Origin: Eoetvoesiella caeni | GTDB taxonomy: Bacteria > Pseudomonadota > Gammaproteobacteria > Burkholderiales > Burkholderiaceae_B | Direction: 5' to 3' | Length of the DNA stretch: 64,000 bases | NCBI RefSeq assembly: GCF_003315175.1 | Contig: NZ_QNRQ01000001.1 | Location: 186,001 to 250,000, forward strand | Part shown: positions 19,061-27,133 of the stretch, in pieces | Numbering within the stretch: position 1 is the stretch's first letter | Layout: the number at the start of each line of letters is the position of its first letter | Program-made: the position numbers and the translations under genes | The notes under the pieces: model-generated | Told to the model about the DNA's origin: nothing | The model's input: the letters and a program-made list of their open reading frames with translations, nothing else | Databases searched by the model: none

Positions 19061-20038
19061 TTATTCTATAACCCGGGTAGCCGACGCCACAAACGCGTCG
19101 GACAATTTGACCCCCTGCTTTTTCGCGGCGCCGGGGTTGACGAACAACTCTAGCTTGTCGCTGGTCTCGGAAGGCATTTCGCCGGGCTTGGCCCCCTTGA
19201 GTATGCGGATCGCCATGGCGCCCGTCTGCAATCCAAGGTCGTGGTAATTAATGCCCAGCGCGGCAATGGCGCCGCGCTTGACGCTGTCTGTGTCCGAGGC
19301 AATAAGCGGGATCTTGGCATCATTGCCGACCTTGACCAGCGCCTCGTAGGCAGACACAACGTTGTTGTCGGTGTTGGTATAGATGACATCCACTTTGCCG
19401 ACCAGGCTGCGGGCCGCGGCCCCCACGTCAACTGAACGCGGCGCGCTGGCCTCGACCAGCGACATCCCCCGCTGCGGCAACAATTCGTGCAAACGCTTGA
19501 CCACCACCACCGAGTTGGCCTCGCCCGGGTTGTACACCATGCCCACCCGTTTGACCTGGGGCAAAGCCTGCTGGATAAGGTCGACCTGCTTTTCCAGGGA
19601 CAAACCGTCGGAAACGCCGGTCACATTGGTGCCCGATGCCTGCATCGAGGGCACCAATTGCGCCGCCACCGGATCCGTTACGGCCGCGTACACGACCGGG
19701 ATGTCTTTGGTGGCGGCCACCACCGCCTGAGCGGACGGCGTGGCAATGGCCACGATCACGTCGGGGCGGTCGCCCACAAACTTGCGCGCGATCTGGCCCG
19801 CAATGGCGGTGTTGCCCTGCGCGCTTTGAAATTGCCATTTCAAGCCATTGGCTTCTGTATAGCCGGCCTTGGCAAGGGCCTCTTTGACACCGTCCTTGAT
19901 GGCGTCCAGCGCGGGATGCTCGACGATGGAAGTCACAGCGACGGACTGCGCCGACGCCGGACTTGCCAGCGCCGCCCCTGCATACAAAGCCGCGGCCATC
20001 GCCGCGCGGGCCGCAAAGCCCAAAGTGATCGCTTTCAT
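19061..20038 (-). CDS. ABC transporter periplasmic substrate-binding protein (TrpX-like)
   Basis: The 325-residue protein has a clear signal peptide (about 1-30, ending ASPASAQS) and the two-lobed COG2984 fold, with VAVTSIVEHPALDAIKDGV near the mature N terminus, DVIVAIATPSAQAV and KRVGMVYNPGEANS. It captures the substrate for the importer encoded downstream; tryptophan or another aromatic compound is possible from TrpX but not proven. The frame continues open upstream to 20368, overlapping the preceding gene. The ATG at 20038 has AAGGAGC upstream and gives the signal peptide, so it is the real start. Confidence 0.92.
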   Translation of the reverse strand: MKAITLGFAARAAMAAALYAGAALASPASAQSVAVTSIVEHPALDAIKDGVKEALAKAGYTEANGLKWQFQSAQGNTAIAGQIARKFVGDRPDVIVAIATPSAQAVVAATKDIPVVYAAVTDPVAAQLVPSMQASGTNVTGVSDGLSLEKQVDLIQQALPQVKRVGMVYNPGEANSVVVVKRLHELLPQRGMSLVEASAPRSVDVGAAARSLVGKVDVIYTNTDNNVVSAYEALVKVGNDAKIPLIASDTDSVKRGAIAALGINYHDLGLQTGAMAIRILKGAKPGEMPSETSDKLELFVNPGAAKKQGVKLSDAFVASATRVIE

Positions 20039-20073
20039 TGAAGCTCCTTTTGTCGCTGCGTTTCCAGACATCT

Positions 20074-20838
20074 TTAAATACTTAACCCCTCGGGGCGCAA
20101 GGAAAGCAAATGCCGCGCCCAGCGCCGGGCCGGCAGCTTGTAGCACGATTCTACATGGGCGGCACGCTCGAGAAACACTGCCGTGGACACCTGCAGCACC
20201 GGCCCCTTGAAAGCCAGCACCACACGGTTGCCCGCATCGACTTCGGGCAGTTCGAGCACGCGCCCGCCAAACGCCGCGCGAATATTGGCCATATTGCGCG
20301 GAAAGCTCGCATGGTCGCCGAATAAATTGACGGTCATGACGCCGGCATCGCCCAAGGACTGATAACACCCTGTATAAAACTCAAGCGATTCGCGCACCGG
20401 CCCTTGGGCCGACGCGTCGTACAAGTCGACCATCAAGGCCATATAGCGCCCGATATTGCCAGGCTGCTCTATCCATAACTGCGCATCGATGTGTTCGATG
20501 TGCGAGCGCGGGCTTTCGGGCAAACGGAAATACGCCCGGCATATGGCCGTAACCCCGGGATTCCATTCGGCCGTGTCGACCTGCGCCGGCGTGTGGGCCA
20601 GCGTATACCGCAACAAAGAACCCGCACCCAGGCCCAGTATGCCCACATGGCTGTCTTTTTCAGGCTCGAGGAACAGCAGCCAGGCCATCATTTGCTGCGC
20701 ATAGGCCAGGACCAATTGGTCGGGGCGGCGCACCCGCATGGCACCCTGCACCCACTCGGTGCCCAGATGCAAATAGCGCACGCCGGCCAGCTCAGACATG
20801 GTTGGAATGTCGTCTTCAGAAGGCTGCTGCGCGCTCAT
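20074..20838 (-). CDS. Spermidine synthase-like methyltransferase-fold protein
   Basis: The 254-residue protein has a Rossmann fold with the nucleoside-binding glycine-rich loop GILGLGAGSLLRY (about 66-78) followed by an acidic/WNP strand (DTAEWNPGVTAICRAYF), as in the SpeE (spermidine synthase) superfamily. It is shorter than true SpeE, so aminopropyl transfer is uncertain; such proteins are widespread in Burkholderiales without known function. It overlaps the xthA stop by 4 nt and lies 35 nt upstream of the importer binding protein gene. Confidence 0.82.
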   Translation of the reverse strand: MSAQQPSEDDIPTMSELAGVRYLHLGTEWVQGAMRVRRPDQLVLAYAQQMMAWLLFLEPEKDSHVGILGLGAGSLLRYTLAHTPAQVDTAEWNPGVTAICRAYFRLPESPRSHIEHIDAQLWIEQPGNIGRYMALMVDLYDASAQGPVRESLEFYTGCYQSLGDAGVMTVNLFGDHASFPRNMANIRAAFGGRVLELPEVDAGNRVVLAFKGPVLQVSTAVFLERAAHVESCYKLPARRWARHLLSLRPEGLSI

Positions 20839-21635
20839 GCCGAACCGAACTCAAGGGTTGCCACTACGGGGGTGTGGTCCGACGGCTGTTCGTTGCGGCG
20901 CGGCTCTTTGTCAATAATGCATGCCGTGCAAAACGGCTTCAAGGCGTCTGACACCAGCACGTGGTCGATACGCAGTCCGGCATTGCGCCGGAATGCCATT
21001 TGGCGATAGTCCCACCAACTGAACGACTTCTCGGGCTGATCGAACATCAGGAAGGCATCGGTCAATCCCAAGTCGAGCAAAGCGCCGAAGGCTTCGCGCT
21101 CTGGCGCCGACACCAGCACGCCGCCTTTCCATTTGGCCGGATCGTGCACGTCCTCGTCGCGCGGCGCCACGTTGTAGTCGCCAAGAATCGCCAGGCGCGG
21201 ATACTGCTTGAGTTCGCCGGCCAGCCATTCGCGCAACGCCGCAAACCACCTGAGCTTGTACTCGTATTTGTCGCTGCCCACGGCTTGCCCGTTGGGACAG
21301 TAGGCGCTGATTACGCGTATGTCGCCGATTGGACTGGACAAGGTGGCGGCAACGATGCGCTGCTGGTGGTCGTCGAATTCGGGCAGATTGCGCTGCACGT
21401 GCAAGCCTTCGCCTTTGGAGATTACCGCCACGCCGTTATAGGTCTTCTGCCCCGCCCAGCAAGCCTGATACCCCAGCTCGGCGAAGGCTTCGAGAGGAAA
21501 TTTATCGTGGTCCAGCTTGAGCTCTTGCAAGCACAAGGCCCCGACTGGATTGGCCGCCAGCCAATCCAGAACCTGGGGCAGGCGGACTTTAAGAGAATTG
21601 ACGTTCCAGGTGGCGAGTTTCAAGGTAGTGGACAA
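20835..21635 (-). CDS. xthA: Exodeoxyribonuclease III
   Basis: The 266-residue or slightly shorter protein is an exonuclease III/AP endonuclease of the EEP superfamily, acting on abasic sites and 3' ends in base excision repair. Visible catalytic motifs are ATWNVNSLK at the N terminus, LCLQELKLD (metal-binding Glu), YNGVAVIS, LGDYNVAPRDEDV and the terminal SDHTPVVATL. No ATG is available at the N terminus; the start is a TTG at 21635 or the TTG at 21623, which begins the family-like KLATWNVNSL. Neither has a good ribosome binding site, so the exact start is open. It overlaps the spermidine synthase-like gene by 4 nt. Confidence 0.95.
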   Translation of the reverse strand: MSTTLKLATWNVNSLKVRLPQVLDWLAANPVGALCLQELKLDHDKFPLEAFAELGYQACWAGQKTYNGVAVISKGEGLHVQRNLPEFDDHQQRIVAATLSSPIGDIRVISAYCPNGQAVGSDKYEYKLRWFAALREWLAGELKQYPRLAILGDYNVAPRDEDVHDPAKWKGGVLVSAPEREAFGALLDLGLTDAFLMFDQPEKSFSWWDYRQMAFRRNAGLRIDHVLVSDALKPFCTACIIDKEPRRNEQPSDHTPVVATLEFGSA

Positions 21636-21823
21636 TGTTTTTTAGTTCTGAAAAATAGCGCAATCGCGAGAGCGGGCGGAAATATTGCCATCGCCGGCGC
21701 GAACGGCAACAATAACGGGGTATCGGCAATCAAATGCCGGGATAGTGCGCATAGAGTCTAACCCGCGGCGAATATAGCATTCAAGCCGGGGCATTTCAAT
21801 TTGCTACCAAAGAAGCTAAAACC

Positions 21824-22363
21824 ATGGCTGAACCCCACAGCGCGAAGTCACCCCGCCCTACCGTCGAGCCATCCGTATTTCGTTCGATCATGGGCCGTTT
21901 TGCCACCGGCGTAACCGTCATCAGCTACCGGCGCGGCGATACTCCAACAGGCATCACCGCCAATGCGTTTCTGTCGGTGTCCATGGACCCGCCCCTGGTG
22001 CTTGTTTCAGTGCGGCAAAGTTCGCAGTTCATCAAGCATATGGCGCTGGGCGGCTATTACGGCGTGAACTTCCTCACCGAACATCAGCAAGACCTCAGTT
22101 CGCACTTTGGCGGCCGCAGCATCGCGGGCCTGCAGGTTCCTTTCAACGAGGCGCTGCCAGCCCCTCTGCTGGAAGGTTGCCTGGCGCATCTCATAGCCCG
22201 CGTGGTCGACATCCATCCGGCCGGCGACCATGTCCTGTACATTGCCCAGGTCGAACACTTGCGCCGCGGCATCGAAGCCAAGCCGCTGATCTTCTATAGC
22301 GGCGCTTATAAACGAATTCACACGCACAACCCGGAGCTCTGGAACTACGCGGACGGCTGGTGA
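21824..22363 (+). CDS. Flavin reductase-domain protein
   Basis: The 179-residue protein has the FMN-binding split-barrel of the flavin reductase family (HpaC/RutF/DIM6), with MGRFATGVTVIS near the N terminus, GITANAFLSVSMDPPLVLVSV and the conserved GVNFL stretch. Family members use NAD(P)H to supply reduced FMN or FAD to partner monooxygenases, or act as stand-alone reductases. No two-component monooxygenase is adjacent. The gene stands alone with AAGAAG before the ATG. Confidence 0.92.
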   Translation: MAEPHSAKSPRPTVEPSVFRSIMGRFATGVTVISYRRGDTPTGITANAFLSVSMDPPLVLVSVRQSSQFIKHMALGGYYGVNFLTEHQQDLSSHFGGRSIAGLQVPFNEALPAPLLEGCLAHLIARVVDIHPAGDHVLYIAQVEHLRRGIEAKPLIFYSGAYKRIHTHNPELWNYADGW

Positions 22364-22556
22364 AGCGCCCATGCAAACAGCGCCGCTGTAACCCTCCTGT
22401 CCAGATAGTTACAATTCTTCATGGCATGCCGGCTCGCCAACTGGTAATGTTCGCCAATCCGGGAACACTCCTTCACATTGCGGCCTGCAGTACACCCCGT
22501 ATTTGATGTACATTGCGAGGCTAAAGACTTATCCCGGAACAACATAGGGTGGATAG

Positions 22557-23189
22557 ATGCATCGAGTTCTTCGGTTCGAGCGTGCGCGGCGTATGAAAGA
22601 GTATTTTCGCAACATCGCCCCGGGTATTTTTCTCCAAGAACTCCTTAATCGGCCGGGGGCCGTCGGGGCCATCTGTCCTAGTTCGCGCTTTCTCGCATCC
22701 GACATGGCGCGGCAAGTGCCTTTAGAAGGCGACGGCCTGGTCATCGAACTGGGCGCAGGCACCGGCGTCATCACGCAAGCGCTGTTGAAGCACGGCGTTC
22801 AACCGGCCGATCTGCTGATCGTCGAGTTCTCGGCCGTATTTGTGCAGCGCTTGCGCCAGCGCTTTCCCGATTTGAATATCGTGCATGGCAATGCGGCCGA
22901 CTTGTGCCAATTAGTACCTCCGGGACGCAAGATCAAGGCCATCGTTTCAAGCCTGCCCTTGTGCTCTTTGCCCCCCACCGTCACGCAAGCCATCTTGCAG
23001 CAGTGGCAAGCCTTGCTGCAACCCAATGGCCTGGCCGTGCAATTCACGTATCATTTGCGCCTGCCCAAGTGGCGCGAATACCTGGCTGCTCGGCACGAAC
23101 GCTCTAAAATCGTCTGGGCCAATCTGCCGCCGGCCAATATCAATATCTTTTCATTCAACGAGCCCACGCCCGACATCGCCTTGCCATGA
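22557..23189 (+). CDS. PmtA-like phospholipid/rRNA-type methyltransferase
   Basis: The 210-residue protein is a SAM-dependent methyltransferase with motif I VIELGAGTGVITQALL (about 62-77) and an SSLPLCSLPP motif (about 129-138) resembling the Sinorhizobium/Agrobacterium-type phospholipid N-methyltransferase PmtA. Related proteins methylate phosphatidylethanolamine, but assignment to that reaction is not certain. The ATG at 22557 has GGTGGA just upstream and is preferred to the internal Met at 22593. The last codons overlap a small unknown gene by 4 nt. Confidence 0.85.
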   Translation: MHRVLRFERARRMKEYFRNIAPGIFLQELLNRPGAVGAICPSSRFLASDMARQVPLEGDGLVIELGAGTGVITQALLKHGVQPADLLIVEFSAVFVQRLRQRFPDLNIVHGNAADLCQLVPPGRKIKAIVSSLPLCSLPPTVTQAILQQWQALLQPNGLAVQFTYHLRLPKWREYLAARHERSKIVWANLPPANINIFSFNEPTPDIALP

Positions 23190-23491
23190 TTTCCCACTCG
23201 CTTGCCCTGCATCCCATTGGCGTCGTCGTTGATGTCGTTATCGAAGAACTCCGTTTTAAAGCCTATGTCGTGGTCAGCGAGCCGGACATCAACCTGGTTG
23301 CCGACTTCGTGCCGCGCGAACAATTCGATGCCGACGGCGACTTGCACGTCACGGCCGTCGCCGATAGTTCCGAAGCGCACAGCCAGATCGAAGACCTGGC
23401 CTTCAACATGAATCAAGGCGATGCCGCGGTCTTTTTATGCGCTGATCAGGCGGCCTACGAAGCCGCCCTGGAGGCCCTGGCCGCCGCCTAA
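23186..23491 (+). CDS. Small hypothetical protein coupled to the methyltransferase
   Basis: I do not recognise this 101-residue acidic protein. It has no signal peptide, membrane helix or cysteine pair, and reads as a compact alpha/beta domain (hydrophobic strand at 10-30, helical C terminus ending EAALEALAAA). Its ATG overlaps the methyltransferase stop by 4 nt, so it is probably translated with it. Codon use matches the neighbours, which supports a real gene. Confidence 0.7.
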   Translation: MISHSLALHPIGVVVDVVIEELRFKAYVVVSEPDINLVADFVPREQFDADGDLHVTAVADSSEAHSQIEDLAFNMNQGDAAVFLCADQAAYEAALEALAAA

Positions 23492-23511
23492 TCGGCCCGC
23501 AACATTAAAAA

Positions 23512-23598
23512 TGCCCCCACGCTTCGCCGCTTACGCGGCTCGCTGCCCCCCAAGGGGGCGCTTTTTGCCTTGGGGCGGCCCGGCCCGGCGGAAAAAAA
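23512..23598. repeat. Dispersed copy of the ~82-bp GC-rich hairpin repeat
   Basis: This stretch matches the tandem units at 26834-27117. It has CCCCCACGCTTCGCCGCTTA, a GCCCCCC/GGGGGC hairpin and then GCTTTTTGCC. On the plus strand it looks like a rho-independent terminator after the small hypothetical gene. It carries an extra CGGCC in the right part compared with the tandem copies. Confidence 0.85.
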
Positions 23599-23662
23599 TC
23601 GGCGCTTGCGCAAACAAACCCGCCAGGATTTGCTATTCTTTCACCTTGATTGTTACTACTGA

Positions 23663-24301
23663 ATGACCATGGCGGATTCCGGCAATATATTTATGGTGGT
23701 TGCCCCAAGCGGGGCGGGCAAGTCCAGCCTTGTCAACGCGCTGCTCGAACAAGATCCCGATGTTCTGCTGTCCATCTCCTGTACGACGCGCCAGCCGCGG
23801 CCCGGCGAAGTCGAAGCCAAGCACTACCGTTTCATCAGCAAGGACGAGTTCACCGCCATGCGCGACGGCAACGCCCTGCTCGAATGGGCCGAAGTGCACG
23901 GACATTATTACGGCACGCCGCGCGACCGCATTGAAGAATCCATCCTGAACGGCCAGGATGTCTTGCTGGAAATCGACTGGCAGGGCGCGCGCCAGATCAA
24001 GCACCACTTCCCCGAAGCGGTGGGCATATTTATATTGCCACCGTCCATCGAAGCGCTGGAAGCGCGGCTTAAAAACCGCGGACAAGACGCGCCCCAGGTC
24101 ATCTCCAAGCGTTTATTGGCGGCGGGGGGCGAAATGTCGCATGCTTCCGAGTGCCAATATGTTATTATTAATCAAGAATTTAGCCTTGCTTTAGCGCAGC
24201 TTGCGCAAATCGTTGGCGCCACGCGACTGCGCTACGCCACGCAGGCAGCACGCAATGCCGATCTTTTTTCAAGTCTGGGCATCAGCAAAACCGTTGCCTG
24301 A
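23663..24301 (+). CDS. gmk: Guanylate kinase
   Basis: The 212-residue enzyme phosphorylates GMP to GDP. It has the P-loop [11 protein letters not shown] (from residue 14), the GMP-binding [19 protein letters not shown] and [13 protein letters not shown], and the late [10 protein letters not shown]. It is the first gene of the conserved gmk-rpoZ-spoT block, which links guanine nucleotide supply to (p)ppGpp. The ribosome binding site before the ATG is weak. Confidence 0.97.
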   Translation: MTMADSGNIFMVVAPSGAGKSSLVNALLEQDPDVLLSISCTTRQPRPGEVEAKHYRFISKDEFTAMRDGNALLEWAEVHGHYYGTPRDRIEESILNGQDVLLEIDWQGARQIKHHFPEAVGIFILPPSIEALEARLKNRGQDAPQVISKRLLAAGGEMSHASECQYVIINQEFSLALAQLAQIVGATRLRYATQAARNADLFSSLGISKTVA

Positions 24302-24336
24302 CACACCGTTACTCTTTGCAAACAGGATACATCCGT

Positions 24337-24540
24337 ATGGCCCGCATCACCGTTGAAGACTGCCTCGAAAAAATCCCGAATCGTTTCAACCTAACTTTGG
24401 CAGCCACCTATCGCGCCCGCGAACTGGCCCAAGGCCACGAAGCGCGCATCGAAAGCGATGACAAACCCACAGTCACCGCCCTGCGCGAAATCGCAGAAGG
24501 CGTTACCGGCCTGGAAATGCTGCGCAAAGTACCAACTTAA
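24337..24540 (+). CDS. rpoZ: RNA polymerase omega subunit
   Basis: The 67-residue protein begins [19 protein letters not shown], the standard omega N terminus, and supports assembly of the RNA polymerase beta' subunit and part of the ppGpp site. A TTG seven codons upstream is in frame, but the ATG at 24337 with AGGA 9 nt before it fits the family start. It lies 35 nt after gmk and 15 nt before spoT. Confidence 0.97.
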   Translation: MARITVEDCLEKIPNRFNLTLAATYRARELAQGHEARIESDDKPTVTALREIAEGVTGLEMLRKVPT

Positions 24541-24555
24541 CCCGCAGGCAAGCTC

Positions 24556-26826
24556 ATGGCGTTTTCCAGTCTTCGCGGGGCTTCGTCAGGGCTACTAGCC
24601 GCACTCAAGAAAAGACCGCGCTTGCGCCGGCGCCAGGCAGGCGCAAGCGCGGTATCCAAGCCTGCCGCTGAAAACGTACCGAACACCATTGCGTCACTGG
24701 CCCCGCTGACCAAAATCATCAGCCAGTACCTCGACCCCAAAGACGTCGAGCGTGTCAAAGAAGCCTACCGGTTCGCCGACCAGGCCCACCTTGGGCAGTT
24801 CCGGGCCAGCGGCGAACCCTATATTTCACACCCCATTGCCGTCACCGAAGTGTGTGCCGGCTGGAAACTCGACGCCGACTCGCTCATGGCCGCGCTATTG
24901 CACGACGTCATGGAAGACCAGAGTATCCCAAAGCAAGACCTGGCGGAAAAATTCGGCGCCGATGTAGCGGAAATCGTCGACGGCCTGTCAAAGCTGGACC
25001 GGCTTGAATTCGCCACCAAGGCCGAACAGCAAGCCGAAAGTTTTCGCAAAATGCTGCTGGCCATGGCCCGCGATGTACGCGTCATACTGATCAAGCTGGC
25101 CGACCGCTTGCACAATATGCGCACGCTGGACGCCGTCAATCCGGAAAAGCGCCGCCGCATCGCCCGCGAAACCCTCGACATCTACTCGCCCATTGCCCAC
25201 CGCCTTGGGCTTAATGCGCTGTTTCGCGAACTGCAGGACCTGTGTTTCAAGGCCACCTACCCCAACCGCTATCGCGTGCTGCATAAAGCCGTGATGGCGG
25301 CGCGCGGCAACCGGCGCGAGGTTCTCAGCAAGATCACCGAAGCGGCCAAGGCCGCCCTGCCGGCCGCGGGCATCGAAGCCGAAGTAAGCGGCCGCGAAAA
25401 ATCTTTGTACAGCATTTATACGAAGATGACCGAGCAGAAAAAGTCGTTTTCCGATGTACTGGACATCTACGGCTTTCGGATCATCGTCCATACCTTGCCC
25501 GAATGCTATCTGGCCCTGGGCACCATGCACCAGCTATACCGCCCCGTTCCGGGCAAGTTCAAAGACTATATCGCCATCCCGAAACTGAACGGCTACCAGT
25601 CTTTGCACACTACCTTGGTGGGGCCGTATGGCACGCCGGTCGAATTCCAGTTCCGCACGCGCGAAATGGATCATGTCGCCGAAGAAGGCGTGGCCTCGCA
25701 CTGGCTCTACAAAGAAGAAGACGTCACCCTCAATAACTTGCAAAAGCGCACGCACCAGTGGCTGCAGTCCTTGCTCGACATACAAAGCCAGACCGGCGAC
25801 TCGGGCGAATTCCTCGAGCACGTCAAGGTCGACCTCTTTCCCGACGCCGTCTATGTTTTTACCCCGCAAGGAAAAATCATCTCGCTGCCGCGCGGCGCTA
25901 CGCCGGTCGACTTTGCCTACACCATACACACCGACATCGGCAACCAGGCCATCGCCTCGAAGATCAACGGCGAATTCTCGCCTTTGCGCACAGAGCTGCG
26001 CAGCGGCGATGCTGTCGAAATCATTACTTCGCCCGCATCGCGCCCCAGCGCGCAGTGGCTCAATTATGTGCGCACCGGCCGCGCACGCTCGGAAATCCGC
26101 CACTATCTGCGCACCGTCAAGTACGAAGAATCCGTGGCCTTCGGGCAGCGGCTGCTGAACCAGGCTTTCGACAAGCTCAAGCTGCCCCATCCGGTCGATG
26201 ACGATCCTGAGTGGGAAAAGCTGGCCAAAGGTTCGGGCGCCAGTTCACGCGAAGAAATCCTGGCCGACATCGGGCTGGGCAAGCGCCTGGCCGAGGTGGT
26301 TGCGCGGCGCTTCGCCCCTGAAAACGCCATGCTGGCCACGACCGCCGCAGCCGTGGACGAAATCACCTCCACCGCGAATACGGCAATTTTGATTCACGGC
26401 AACGAAGGGCAAGCCGTGCAACTGGCGCCATGCTGCGGTCCTCTGCCCGGCGACGCCATCATTGGCGGTATCCGCCTGGGCCACGGACTGGTCGTCCACA
26501 TGGAAGAGTGCGCGGTAGCGCAGCGCCAGCGTGCGCGCGAACCCGAACGCTGGATTCCTGTCGCCTGGGACACCAACACGGCCCGCCACCTGTCCACGCG
26601 CCTGGACGTCACGGTCTTGAACGAACGCGGCGTCCTGGGCCGGATAGCGGCCGAAATCACCGACGCCGACTCCAACATCATTCACCTGACCATGCAGGAC
26701 GACGCCACCGCCACCGGCGTGCTGCACCTGACCGTCCAGGTAGACAGCCGCAAACACCTGGCACAAGTCATTCGCGCAATACGGCACGTACCGCAGGTAC
26801 AAAAAATCGTCCGCTTGAAAGGGTAA
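24556..26826 (+). CDS. spoT: Bifunctional (p)ppGpp synthetase/hydrolase
   Basis: The 756-residue protein has the Rel/Spo layout: HD hydrolase domain with intact metal residues H78 and H92 and the H116-D117 pair (ALLHDVMED), a synthetase domain (SLYSIYTKMTEQKKSFSDV, YGFRIIV, PKLNGYQSLHTT), a TGS domain (VYVFTPQGKIISLPRGATPV), and a C-terminal ACT domain. The intact HD site argues for a SpoT/Rel-type enzyme that can both make and degrade (p)ppGpp. The basic, low-complexity N-terminal 40 residues before the HD domain are an extension. It is co-oriented with rpoZ and gmk and is followed by the tandem hairpin repeats. Confidence 0.97.
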   Translation: MAFSSLRGASSGLLAALKKRPRLRRRQAGASAVSKPAAENVPNTIASLAPLTKIISQYLDPKDVERVKEAYRFADQAHLGQFRASGEPYISHPIAVTEVCAGWKLDADSLMAALLHDVMEDQSIPKQDLAEKFGADVAEIVDGLSKLDRLEFATKAEQQAESFRKMLLAMARDVRVILIKLADRLHNMRTLDAVNPEKRRRIARETLDIYSPIAHRLGLNALFRELQDLCFKATYPNRYRVLHKAVMAARGNRREVLSKITEAAKAALPAAGIEAEVSGREKSLYSIYTKMTEQKKSFSDVLDIYGFRIIVHTLPECYLALGTMHQLYRPVPGKFKDYIAIPKLNGYQSLHTTLVGPYGTPVEFQFRTREMDHVAEEGVASHWLYKEEDVTLNNLQKRTHQWLQSLLDIQSQTGDSGEFLEHVKVDLFPDAVYVFTPQGKIISLPRGATPVDFAYTIHTDIGNQAIASKINGEFSPLRTELRSGDAVEIITSPASRPSAQWLNYVRTGRARSEIRHYLRTVKYEESVAFGQRLLNQAFDKLKLPHPVDDDPEWEKLAKGSGASSREEILADIGLGKRLAEVVARRFAPENAMLATTAAAVDEITSTANTAILIHGNEGQAVQLAPCCGPLPGDAIIGGIRLGHGLVVHMEECAVAQRQRAREPERWIPVAWDTNTARHLSTRLDVTVLNERGVLGRIAAEITDADSNIIHLTMQDDATATGVLHLTVQVDSRKHLAQVIRAIRHVPQVQKIVRLKG

Positions 26827-26833
26827 GAGTAAG

Positions 26834-27117
26834 TACCCCCACGCTTCACCGCTACGCGGCTCGCTGCCCCCCAAGGGGGCGCTTTTTGCCTTGGGGCGGC
26901 CCGGCGGCAAAAAATACCCCCACGCTTCACCGCTTACGCGGCTCGCTGCCCCCCGAGGGGGCGCTTTTTGCCTTGGGGCGGCCCGGCGGCAAAAAAATAC
27001 CCCCACGCTTCACCACTTACGCGGCTCGCTGCCCCCCGAGGGGGCGCTTTTTGCCTTGGGGCGGCCCGGCGGCAAAAAATACCCCCACGCTTCACCGCTA
27101 CGCGGTTCGCTGCCCCG
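26834..27117. repeat. Tandem GC-rich hairpin repeats (three units plus a truncated fourth)
   Basis: Units start at 26834, 26915, 26998 and 27080, giving periods of 81, 83 and 82 bp; the fourth stops after about 38 bp. Each full unit has a CCGC/GCGG mini-hairpin, a GCCCCC/GGGGGC hairpin followed by GCTTTTTGCC, and a GGGGCGGCCCGGCGGC tail with an A run. This fills the 307-bp gap between spoT and the convergent M23 peptidase gene. The hairpin plus T run looks like a terminator on the plus strand. Long open frames through it are artefacts of the repeat. Confidence 0.92.
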
Positions 27118-27133
27118 GCTTAACCGCCAGCCA

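Noticed and set aside
20039-20368. Upstream extension of the TrpX-like binding protein
   Set aside because: It overlaps the spermidine synthase-like gene; the ATG at 20038 has a strong ribosome binding site and a signal peptide.
26834-27117. Possible CRISPR array
   Set aside because: The units are tandem and nearly identical over their whole length with no unique spacers, and no cas genes are present.
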